From contig NC_092654.1 in the NCBI RefSeq assembly GCF_032118995.1, forward strand, positions 15,801,784 to 15,865,783: 64,000 nucleotides of DNA, written 5' to 3'. Below are positions 11,096-20,900 of this stretch, in pieces. A model generated the notes under the pieces. It ran no database searches. It was not told the origin of the DNA and saw nothing but the letters and a program-made list of their open reading frames with translations. Position numbers and translations under genes: made by a program. Source of the DNA: Asterias amurensis (taxonomy: Eukaryota; Echinodermata; Asteroidea; Forcipulatida; Asteriidae). Numbering within the stretch: position 1 is the first letter of the stretch; every line of letters starts with the position of its first letter.

Positions 11096-11476
11096 GGGCG
11101 ATTTCACAAAGACCTAAGATTGATCTTAAATGTGTATCAATCCTTATTGAGTCGCAAAGTGTGATGTCACAATACAAAGCACTTCTATAGTGAACAACCT
11201 GTCTTAGATGAGTCTTAGTTCTAAAGCACATCTATAGTTAACAACCTGTCTTAGATGAGTCTTAGTTCTAAAGCACTTCTATAGTGAACAACCCGTCTTA
11301 GATGAGTCTTAGTTCTAAAGCACTTCTATAGTGAACAACCCGCCTTAGATGAGTCTTATTAGTTCTAAAGCACTTCTATAGTTAACAACCCGTCTTAGAT
11401 GAGTCTTAGTTCTAAAGCACTTCTGTAGTGAACAACCCGTCTTAGATGAGTCTTAGTTCTTTGTAAAATCAATCCC
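11096..11476. mobile_element. Family G element with internal 47-bp array
   Basis: Ends GGGGGCGATTTCACAAAG and CTTTGTAAAATCAATCCC are inverse complements like those of the 17267 element. Between 11176 and 11460 the unit starting AAAGCACTTCTATAGTGAAC recurs at 11176, 11223, 11270, 11317, 11367 and 11414, giving six copies of 47 bp (one of 50). Confidence 0.8.
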
Positions 11477-11621
11477 AGATTCGTAAACACATACTAAAAG
11501 TGCTACACAGTTACGATAAATAGAATAAAAAATAGATTTTTTTTCTCTTTTCAGTAGCTACATGTCATACTTTGGGGAACAAGGTATCAAAGAAACAACA
11601 GTTGTACTGGTACAATTGCTT

Positions 11622-11991
11622 TTAAAGGGAAGGTAAACTTTTGGTAATTGTCAAAGACCAGTCTTCTTACTTGGTGTATCTCAACATATGCATAAAATTA
11701 CAAACCTAAGAAAATTTGAGCTCAATTGGTCATCGGAGTTGGGAGAAAATGATGAAAGAAAAAACACCCTTGTTGGACGAATTTGTGTGCTTTCAGATAG
11801 GATATAAATGACTTCTAGCTAGAAGTCTTTTATTACTTTAATTACCTCTATTTCACAATGTATGCTATTTCAGAGAGAACCGTTTCTCACAATGTTTTAT
11901 ACTATCAACAGCTCCCCAATGGTCGTTACCAAGTCGGTTTTTAAGTTAATATTTGTTTTGAGTAATGACCAAACGTGAACCTTCCCTTTAA
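11622..11991. mobile_element. Family A' TTAA-type MITE, copy 1
   Basis: Starts TTAAAGGGAAGGTAAACTTT and ends ACGTGAACCTTCCCTTTAA. The interior matches family A in the opposite orientation (ATTGTCAAAGACCAGTCTTC; CACAATGTTTTATACTATCA), so A' is a subfamily with changed termini. Confidence 0.85.
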
Positions 11992-12665
11992 CACAAAGTA
12001 AATATGGAACTAGAATGTTTACCAACAACTTGAATGACTCAAAAACAAACTAAACGCAGAAGCCTGCATTGTATGTAAATTTCATGTCTTAAAATATCAT
12101 CTCTACATGTATAAAGTTTTAAATGTCATGGCCTCCCAGTTGCCCTGATCTTTGCCTTGGTGCTGTCCCTTAAAATGTTTCCTATATTTTCCAATGTGCC
12201 ATTTGCAAAATAAAATGGCCTTGCCCTCTCAAAAATGAATTCCAGGCCTATAGAAAATGCCTCCCACATTATTTATTAACAATGTACACTACATTATGTA
12301 CTTGTAAACCTTTTCCTAGTAGAGCAACGTTTGGTTTGATTTAGTTGATTCTTCCCTTCTCTAAAATAAAATGTTTCATTATTTGTTTTCTCCACGTTAC
12401 TAAGCAAAAGTTTTTTTTTTTATTTTTATATTTTGCATAGCATGAAGTAACAAGACATGCACTAAGCAGCAAGATATGCTTTCTGTGTGTTTAGTACACC
12501 AGCCTTTAGTAAATTTTAGATCAAACTAATAATGTCGTACTTTTTTACGACAGTAAATGTACGAGTTTAAAGATATATGAAGATACTATGACTTCTGTCA
12601 GCGTACTCAACTTGTCTATTCTTCTGTTACACACACAAAAAAACTAGCAGAGAAAATATTGATTT
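11992..12665. other. Gene-free AT-rich stretch
   Basis: No gene is recognised. The 12120-12250 part shares CCTTGGTGC- and GGCCTT-type segments with sequence near 30740, 31920 and 40060, suggesting a decayed dispersed repeat. Confidence 0.35.
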
Positions 12666-13058
12666 TTAAAGGGACATTTTGCCTTGCATTGGTCGAGAGT
12701 TGGTAAATGAAATTCGTTTGAAATGCAACATTTTGTTATGAAATGCATTGGTTAGAAAGATGTTTTACAAGTAGAATACATGATCCACACAAATTTGCCT
12801 CGAAATTGAAGGCTGGTTTTCCTTGTACGTCGCGAACTAACAAGGCACACTATTTTGTGGAGTCAAATTACTCCAGAAAATGGCCGTCCATGTTACTTCG
12901 CAAAGTAAAAGAAAAACTGTGCAATTTCGGGAATATATGTGTGGATCATTGTATTCTACTTTTAAAACATCTTTCTAACCACTGCATTTCATAACAAACG
13001 GTTACAAACACTTTTTCATAGACCAACTCGCCCGATCCAAGGCAATGAATCCCTTTAA
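12666..13058. mobile_element. Family C TTAA-type MITE, complete
   Basis: Starts TTAAAGGGACATTTTGCCTT and ends CCAAGGCAATGAATCCCTTTAA. The inverted arms also share TTGGTCGAG and CTCGCCCGATCCAAGG. The interior has TGTGTGGATCATTGTATTCT. Its terminal TTAA (13055-13058) is shared with the adjacent family A element. Confidence 0.8.
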
Positions 13059-13443
13059 AGGCAGTGGACACTATTGGTAATTACTCAAAATAATTATTGG
13101 CATAAAACCTTTCTTGGTGACGAGTAATGGGGAGAGGTTGATGATATAAAACATTGTGAGAAACGGCTGCCTCTGAAGTGCCATAGTTTTCGAGAAAGAA
13201 GTAATTTTCCACGAGTTTGATTTTGAGACCTCAGATTTAGAACTTGAGGTCTCGAAATCGACCATCTAAACGCACACAACTTCGTGTGACAAGAGTTATT
13301 TTTCTTTCATTATTATCTCGCAACTTCGATGATCGATTGAGCTCAAATTTTCACAGGTTTGTTATTTTATGTATATGTTGAGATACACCAACTGTGAAGG
13401 CTAGCCTTTGACAATTACCAATAGTGTCTACTGCCTTTATTAA
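13055..13443. mobile_element. Family A TTAA-type MITE, copy 3
   Basis: Starts TTAAAGGCAGTGGACACTAT and ends AGTGTCTACTGCCTTTATTAA. It abuts family C on one side and lies only about a dozen bases beyond the RNF41 stop codon on the other. Confidence 0.9.
13436..13441 (-). terminator. Poly(A) signal of RNF41 at a transposon end
   Basis: On the minus strand AATAAA follows the RNF41 stop codon by 14 bases. The hexamer lies at the junction between gene sequence and the terminal TAAAGGCAGT of the family A element. It is the first canonical signal after the stop; use is inferred. Confidence 0.5.
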
Positions 13444-13455
13444 GGTATGTTGTAT

Positions 13456-14415
13456 CTATTCTATGCCATGTGCAAATATCATGACTAATCCTGGTTCAAC
13501 TGACATCTCTTCACCCATGTGAACATTATCACATGCCATGACAAGAACAGCCTGTTTGCCAGGTATACGCCTCGTAACATATCGTTCATAAAGATGTCTG
13601 TTCATCTGCCTTGTTTCTAACGTCGACAGTCCATGTGGCCAATTGCGCTCATGAGCATTTTCCATCAACTCAGTGGCAAGGTGGGGTGGGCAACCTATTT
13701 CCTGCAAGGATCGTTTAATCACAGCCTGCAGAACTGCGTCTGGAGTTGAAATCATACCACCCCAACGTGTGACTTTTGCGAGGGGAATGGTATTCACCCA
13801 TCTTACGATCTCATTATTTTCTAGTTCATCTTCAATGGCCTGTACAGAGGGGTTGGCATTCGGTGTGGAGATCCTGATCGCTCTTATGTAATCCTTCAGC
13901 ATCTGCATTTCTCGTCGGTGCTCCGTAAGAGAATTCTTCATGTCTTCAACTTCAGCCCGATAATCTCCTATCTTTGATGCTTGGTCTTCAACGACCACTC
14001 TTAGTTCCCGAACACAGTTGTGTGTTCTCAGTTCATCCTTTGGTATAACCATTCCGCAGCCTTGCTCGCACTGTACTGGTCGTTTGGGGTTGTGGTCACA
14101 TTCCTCAAGATGTGACGGCAGCGAATCGAGCTTCACAACAACTGTACATCCAAAGCTGGCATTATCACACGCAATGTAGAGACGAGCTAACAAGTTACGC
14201 AAGATACGCGGTACTGGCTTGAGCTGCTGTGATGTGATGGGATTTCGATCTACCGGGCAAGTACGCTGACGGTTCAACCATTCGTGGATACATACTGAGC
14301 AAAAGGCATGTTCACACTCTGGTGCCTGTACGGGTTCTTCAAGGACTGCGCTACAAATTGGACAGATGAGCTCCTCATCTACATCACCACGGAAACGTGT
14401 TACATCAAAGCCCAT
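13456..14415 (-). CDS. RNF41: RING E3 ubiquitin ligase RNF41/NRDP1, intronless coding region
   Basis: A 319-residue protein (human 317) starting MGFDVTRFRGDVDEELICPI, which aligns with the human start MGYDVTRFQGD. The RING finger is at residues 18-57 (CPIC, CEHAFC, CIHEW, CPVDR). A TRAF-type zinc region follows (CDNASFGC, HLEECDHNPKRPVQCEQGCG), then a coiled coil around 135-175. The C-terminal USP8/ERBB3-binding domain has VTRWGGMISTPDAVLQAVIK, ENAHERNWPHGLSTLETRQM and PGLVMIFAHG. Known family role: ubiquitination and degradation of ERBB3 and parkin, and of MyD88 in immune signalling. The frame stays open 44 codons upstream, but the start at 14415 is chosen by family alignment; a CAG just upstream could be a 5'UTR acceptor, with a possible GTAAGTG donor near 15063. 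Absence of coding introns suggests intron loss or an old retrocopy. Confidence 0.95.
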   Translation of the reverse strand: MGFDVTRFRGDVDEELICPICSAVLEEPVQAPECEHAFCSVCIHEWLNRQRTCPVDRNPITSQQLKPVPRILRNLLARLYIACDNASFGCTVVVKLDSLPSHLEECDHNPKRPVQCEQGCGMVIPKDELRTHNCVRELRVVVEDQASKIGDYRAEVEDMKNSLTEHRREMQMLKDYIRAIRISTPNANPSVQAIEDELENNEIVRWVNTIPLAKVTRWGGMISTPDAVLQAVIKRSLQEIGCPPHLATELMENAHERNWPHGLSTLETRQMNRHLYERYVTRRIPGKQAVLVMACDNVHMGEEMSVEPGLVMIFAHGIE

Positions 14416-15639
14416 TTTGATTGTCTGTACTGTACACACAATCAAGTAAGCATTTCCATCCAATTGCCAAATTATTTGGCTAGAATTCCACTCTAGTTGT
14501 TGATTTAGGGCTGGTTCTGGTGGAAGAAAAGATATCTGATCAACCATTTACAACTTATTTAAATTGAATTCATATTTGATTGTAAAATATATGCAAAATT
14601 ACATCTGTATCAATGTTACTTATTAATCAATATCATGTACACACAAAGAAGGTGTTTTTGTGCATGTGAGTGGGTTTTACACCTGTGAAATAGATGGATG
14701 GAGGGTTACTAATCTATTACAACTACATCATGACGGTAGTAATGCCCAGCATAGTTGCGATTACACTCAGTGACAGACAGTGACACCACAAGCTACGCAA
14801 CATGCCTACCAACTGGCCAACCAAATATTGAAAGGTGACAATGGCAATGGATGAACAACTAAACCAATACACAAACACCACTCAACAAGTACCTATAACA
14901 AATGTAAAAAGGCTGGAATTTCTAAATCTGACTAAAAACTACCCAAACAAGCCTAGCAAATAAATAGCAGCCGGCTCAGAAAGCCGCGCCGGAGAAGCAA
15001 AAAAGAGGATCTAGATCAAACTTAGAGCTTAGACATGTGAAAAACTTCCAACAAACACTTACAATAAAGTGACATGGCTGAATTACCTGTTTATCTTGTT
15101 TTTAAAGTCGATCATCTTTAATGACAATTCTACTCAGTCGCTTTTATCCGATGTTTAGTTGGCGACACACAACATCATTCATGTCATTATGTATGGCCGG
15201 TCCCGTTCTTTGATGGTTTCCTGAACGTGTCATGTATCTATTTTACACACGTACATCCGCCGTTTATCGAACATCCGCGATTTTTCGGAACTCGCGACCA
15301 AGTTTTTGCAAAGGAGTCAACCTCGCTCCCTAACTGTTTGTTCGATCTCTCCCCACCAGCGCCAATCTTTCCCAGCATGCTTTGCTCACTTCAGAAGCCG
15401 CGCGTAGGACACGGGCGCCCCCTACAGCCAGCCAAGGCAAGTTTGTCCAACTCGACCTTCTGATGATGCATGCTATTCATAGCGTGTGATCGACGAGGAG
15501 CGTCAGTTTTTTTATCTGCAAGTGCAAGATCGCTAGGCATGCCGCAATGAACAGATCTACCAGAAGAAGGGTTTGATTTTAGTTTAAATAATGTTCATGT
15601 TTAATCATAGCAACTATACTTAAACCTAAGTCTTCGAAA
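14416..15639. other. RNF41 upstream region, probable 5'UTR intron and promoter
   Basis: On the minus strand a TTTATTGTAAGTG donor-like site near 15063 could pair with TGTACAG just before the RNF41 start codon. The 15240-15480 part is relatively GC- and CpG-rich for the window, with no gene on the plus strand. Promoter assignment is inference. Confidence 0.3.
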
Positions 15640-15647
15640 TGACGTCA
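15640..15647. promoter_or_regulatory. CRE-like palindrome TGACGTCA
   Basis: A perfect CREB/ATF consensus lies in the spacer between divergently transcribed RNF41 and SETD2, near the possible RNF41 promoter. Binding is not shown by sequence alone. Confidence 0.35.
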
Positions 15648-15835
15648 TAGACATGAGATGAGTAAACGGCAAGCATTTTTGGAGACTGGAAACTTGTGTG
15701 TGGATGGAGCGATCAGGAGACGAGTTTAATTTTTGCATTTTACAGTACACTACACACAGGGGACAGTTCACAGTACAGTTGAGTTATTTTTTAATTTTAT
15801 GCCATCCTTGTGGATCTTATTTTTGTATAAACGTT

Positions 15836-15900
15836 ATTGCAACTTGCATTCCATTAGTATTTTTATAAATTAAGAATACCAGTGGAATGCAAGTTGCAAT
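15836..15900. repeat. Hairpin with ATTGCAACTTGCATTCCA arms
   Basis: ATTGCAACTTGCATTCCATT at the left is mirrored by AGTGGAATGCAAGTTGCAAT at the right, with AGTATTTTT/AAGAATAC continuing the stem. Confidence 0.75.
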
Positions 15901-16005
15901 GTGCATGTTGGGATTGTTGTGTTTTTTTTTGTGGTTTATAATTATAAAAATGCCAAGGGCAAGGGCCCAAGCCAAGGCAAATCCATTGTTTAAAAATTGG
16001 AAAAG

Positions 16006-16123
16006 TTTCCGTATGGCGCCACCACTTTTTCATTCGAAATAAAATAATATAGTATCTAATTTACCTCATTGACATATCCCTTTTTGTAAAAATGAGTGAA
16101 AAAGTGGTGGCGCCATACGGAAA
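16006..16123. mobile_element. Short MITE with TTTCCGTATGGCGCCACCAC ends
   Basis: The right end GTGGTGGCGCCATACGGAAA is the inverse complement of the left end, and TTTTTCATT and GAGTGAAAAA extend the arms. Only about 118 bp long. Confidence 0.8.
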
Positions 16124-16384
16124 GTTATCCTAAAAATTGTCTGGTCTGTAGTTTTGACATTTTTTGTTTGGGACTTTGATTTGGAATCAATCAGTAACCT
16201 TTCCTAAATGGTATAACTGAACTAGTTGTGAAAACGTAACCCTCCTCCTGACGCCCGGGATGGTAACCAATCATGGTATTGATCAATGATGCCAAACAAA
16301 TCCTGTACAAAAATGCAAGTGGCAACGTGCTTTGCTGACTGAGTAACTATTTTTATGATGCTGTGGCACAAGAAAAGAATGTCG

Positions 16385-16505
16385 GTCACTTCGTACCCAA
16401 GTCACTTCGTACCCAAGCCACTTCGTACCCAAGTCACTTCGTACCCAAATCACGTCGTACCCAAGTCACGTCGTACCCAAGTCACGTCGTGTCCAAGTCA
16501 CGTCA
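16385..16505. repeat. Tandem repeat, 16-bp unit
   Basis: About eight units of GTCACTTCGTACCCAA, with the later ones changed to GTCACGTCGTACCCAA. Confidence 0.9.
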
Positions 16506-16840
16506 TGCGTGAATGAATTGTACAGTTGTTGAGACCATGGAGTAGAGACGAAGGAACTGATTTGAAACAAAACTTCTGGGTTTTTTTAAATCAAAGTTGG
16601 GGATTCGTTTTTGTTATCAGCACTGGTTATCAGTAAATAAAACATTCACTTTTTAGGAGAGTTAAAAAAAAAAAAAACGCAATTTACGGAGGAAAAGCTC
16701 GTGTAAAATATGCCCTCAATGCGTGCCATTCTCCGTCGGACAAGTCAAAAGTAAGTTTTCCCTAAAAAATCTGTGTCATCTTTTGTTACAATGCTATTTT
16801 GACTTGACTAAGACTGAAAGTTGCGATAAACATATCCAGG

Positions 16841-16893
16841 CATAACCCTCTATCATCCATTTCGGTTACGATGCGGAAGGATTGGAGGGTTAT
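16841..16893. repeat. Decayed short foldback ATAACCCTC...GAGGGTTAT
   Basis: The left side CATAACCCTC pairs with GGAGGGTTATG. Related to the hairpins at 2441 and 3490. Confidence 0.45.
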
Positions 16894-17266
16894 GATTACT
16901 AAAACTTTAGAGACAGAGAGTTCTTTGTCCACCTCCATCATCTCCAGTTTTGTTCCGCTAGGCTATTGTCTTTTGACTTCGTGGAGATGACAGCAGAACG
17001 ATCCTCATCAAAGTTCCAGGAGTACTCCATGGTTTGATTTAAAAAATATTGTACTACTCAGTTTAGCCCGTTCACTAACATAGTGCCAATTATTACACGA
17101 CTCAATCCAACTCGCGGCCCCTTGGATCTACTGGATGCTATGCCCAACTCCAAGTTTGTAGCTTCAGGAGTTGAGATAATTCCCCCCCCCCCCCAATGCC
17201 CAGTTGTCAAATACTTTTCCTAAGTTCTGGCAAGGCACAACAACACAAAAAGTGTGCGCCCGTTTT

Positions 17267-17441
17267 GGGGTGGATTTCACAAAGGGAGTCCTAACTAAGT
17301 CCTGCTAAGAGATAGGACCAGGACTAGTCCTAGGCAATGCTAAGAGATAGGACCAGTCCTAAGTTAAATAGGACTGGTCCTATCTCTTAGCATTGCCTAG
17401 GACTAGTCCTAAGTTAGGACTACCTTTGTGAAATCCACCCC
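17267..17441. mobile_element. Family G palindromic MITE, complete
   Basis: Starts GGGGTGGATTTCACAAAGG and ends CCTTTGTGAAATCCACCCC. The arms contain AGGACTAGTCCTAGGC and GCATTGCCTAGGACTAGTCC, so nearly the whole element folds back on itself. Confidence 0.85.
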
Positions 17442-17949
17442 AGAGCTTTAAATTACTTGAATGGTGTAAACATCATGATACCAACAAATGCTCAATCAAT
17501 GTTTACATCATGATGTTTAGTGATGTTTCGATTTGCTGAAACAGTGGCATTAGTTTTACCAAGCCAGTTTATTTTGTTTACTCCATGATTTGTGGTCGCG
17601 GTTGACGGGTAGTGGCTTTGTGAACAACGATTACAGTCTAGACTGTGAACACACATCGCACATGTGACACTGTCTGCAACTTTTTGTGATCATTACTTAC
17701 TTAAATAATAGTAATTAAGTCTTGCACTAGTTCTTATTAAAATGCACTAGTTTTATTAAAATTCATTTTAAATGTGCTAAATTTAAGTGTTAACTTATTG
17801 ACTTTTTTTAGGTACTAGATACCGACTGATCATGTCTGAAGTCTTTGATGCACCGGATACATGTAAATTGGATTAGTCAAACTCAAATCAGAAAATATGT
17901 GATTTTACCTGATTACGGATGCTGAAAGAGGAAAAAGTAACACATCACT

Positions 17950-17990
17950 ATGGAAATGGCTGACGAATATGATCCGGCGTTTCCAACTGA
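17950..17990 (+). CDS. SETD2: SETD2 first coding exon
   Basis: ATG followed by [12 protein letters not shown] and a split codon GA, then a consensus GTGAGT donor. Similarity to the human N-terminus (DFYDPEHPTPE) is the main support. Phase 2 at the donor is incompatible with direct joining to 26632. Confidence 0.65.
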
Positions 17991-20900
17991 GTGAGTATTC
18001 CATTTTTGGATGAATGAAATGTATTTGTGTTGCTCTTGAATGGGTTGTGTTCATAGACTGAAAGTGTAGTGCTGGCAGCCAGCACCACTTTTTCTTAAGA
18101 TGTTCAGAATCATTTCAAGTGGCACCAATACATAATGTAGTACACCAATAAGTTAATGGTAATTAAAAATTTGGTTGCAAAAAATGGCGCAGTTGGCTTT
18201 TATAGAACCCTTGAAGGATTGCTTTAAATAGTATACAAAATGTGTTCTAATCTTGAGGTGCAAAACCATCAAGGTAATATTGTCGAGTCTGCAAAATCTT
18301 GCCATTGTACTCTAGAGGTACACACAAACCTTTCAGTACAGAGCTACAATGTCCCCCCCTCCCCCCAGTCTCTTTTGTACAAGGTATGTTTAACCTCAGT
18401 GGTTTAACAAAATAGCATTCTATGTTTTTGAAGTCATGCTAACAAATACACAACAGTATTATGCGCTTAATCTGGTTGTTTCTAAGTGCATATTCAGTAT
18501 TTTCTTGCAAGGTATGTGGGACTTAGTTTGAATTATGAGACCTTTTACATAGCACCATGTAATGGTTTACAAGGTGCTGTGGCTCAATATGCTACCAATA
18601 AAACCAGGATCATGATGCGCTTTAATTTTATCTGGTCATTGTACACATTTTTGGGGAAGGGAAGTCTGCTCCTTGAATCTCAAACTGTGTTAGTTCCATG
18701 GAGACTTTTCTGTTTGTAGTTTTGTATAAAATTAGAAAATCTTGACTGATATGAGGACATGGGAAAGGTCAACAACAATGAACCCCTATTGTTTTTGCTC
18801 TGAAGGTCTTTTGAATACATTTTCTGCGATAAAGGTTATATAATTTACTGTGGTGTGGTTTCTGCTGTATACAGACATGTTGGTCAGACAATTTAGGATC
18901 AATCGAAATCATACATTGTAAGTAGGGCTGGCGAAAAGTGAAATTTGGTATTCGGTTAACCGCTGGCCGACTGTCGGTGAATATGATTCATAATGCGGTA
19001 CCAAGAGGATTTTGAGTGATCATTTGTGCTAGGTTATAATGGCATCACAATCATTAGCCTTTCTGAGATGTGGTGGACATCGACACCAGGAGTGCACTGA
19101 TTTGCTTTGGGTGTATGCAGACGGATTTACCCAAATCCTATGGTGTCATAGTGCTGTGTCTACCATACTTCAAAATGGCTTATTGGACTGTTGTGCAAAT
19201 CTTTGGTACTTCCACAGTAACCTTTGCATATTCTAAGAAGTTTTCTTAAAAAGCCTCGGTACCTGACAACACTTCTTTTGTCCTGCGAAAAAGAATTCTG
19301 CTTGTTCAGTCCATTTCTAACGCTGCTGATCGTTTTAAGCCAAGTTTCACTTCAATGCTGTAGTTTGAGGTCAGAAAAAAATAACAATTAAATATTTTTT
19401 TATTTTTTTATTTTCTTTGCAAGTCATCAGTGAACTCCTCATTCTGTCTTCTTTAACTGTTTCAATTAATGCAACCAAATGGTGCTTAAAGGCAATGTAC
19501 ACCTTTGGTAATTGTCAAAGACCAGTCTTCTCACTTGGTGTATCTCAACATATGCATAAAATAACAAACCGGTGAAAATTTGAACACAACTGGTTGTCCA
19601 AGTTGCAAGATAATAATGGAAGAAAAAACACCCTTGCCACACAAGTTGGGTGCTTTTAGATGCTTGAATTTGTTCAAATATTTTGGTGAGAAGTAACTTC
19701 TTTCTCAAAAACTACATTACATCAGAGGGAGACGTTTCTCACAATGTTTTATACTATCGACAGCTCTCGACAACTATCAACAAATATAAGCTCATCACAT
19801 TTAGCTTGCAAAAAAAATGGTACTGGTGTATGACCAGACACAAATTAAAGGAACATGTAATTTGTTCAATGGCCATAAACCAACACGTTTTACAAAATCT
19901 CAATTAGTTTTTATTTAGTTTTATGTCCATAACTTTTGTTCAACTATTTTTAACCTTTATGTAAAGCTTAGCTGGTTTCTGTCTAGCAATCTACATTTTT
20001 GGAAAACTTCTCGAACAAGGTTAAAGGGAAAACAACCAGCATCACGAATTTACCTAGGCTTTTGTCAAGGCCTTGCTTGTTGCTTGGACAGCTTTATGGA
20101 GCCGCTATCCCAAGTGACTTGAAGGGGAGACCAAGCACTGAGTGGCACATATCACGAGGGCCTTTTATAATTTGATTGGGGTTTCTTATGTTTTTCTTTA
20201 TAAATTTGGCCTTTTGCTACCAAATCGGTTTCAAAAGTCTCAACCAATCAGAAACGACGGGGCCGGTCAGTGGGTCAGCAGCCCTTCTTATGAGGAAAGT
20301 ATAAATTTGTACAGGAACCTTGCAGAGTGCACCACGGCAAAAGCACAGGGGTGTGTCTTACTTTGAGGGCTGCAAACCACTTCTTTTCCCATCCAAAATG
20401 ACACTGAAAATTCTGTATAAATGTATATTTTGGTATAATTATGCCAAGGTAAACATTTCTAGAGTATTTTATGACACATAAACCATGGAGGAAGCCGTCT
20501 CCCTGCATAAACGAATGCAAAAGCCTGCAGAAACATACCTAGGCTCAACAGTAGCCCAACATTCATGTGGTCACTGGAACACATATGAACCGCTTTAAAA
20601 AAAAAAGGAGTAAGTTCATGAATAACAAGGATCAATTTCCCCTTGTACATAGCAGAGCAAAATGGTACACAAAATGTAGTTGCTACTCAAAAATCATCAT
20701 TTGCTACTCAATATTAGCATTCAGTGTACACAAAACTATTCAGTCGAAATATTTTGCTACATGCAAATATGCTGGTCGAAATCGTTCCTGAACAACAATT
20801 AGTCTTATTAGAAATAGATTTCAATTATGTTGTAACTTATGGCCAGTAACATCATCTAAAGACTATGACATGATCACATGACACGTTACCATGCAAGCCA

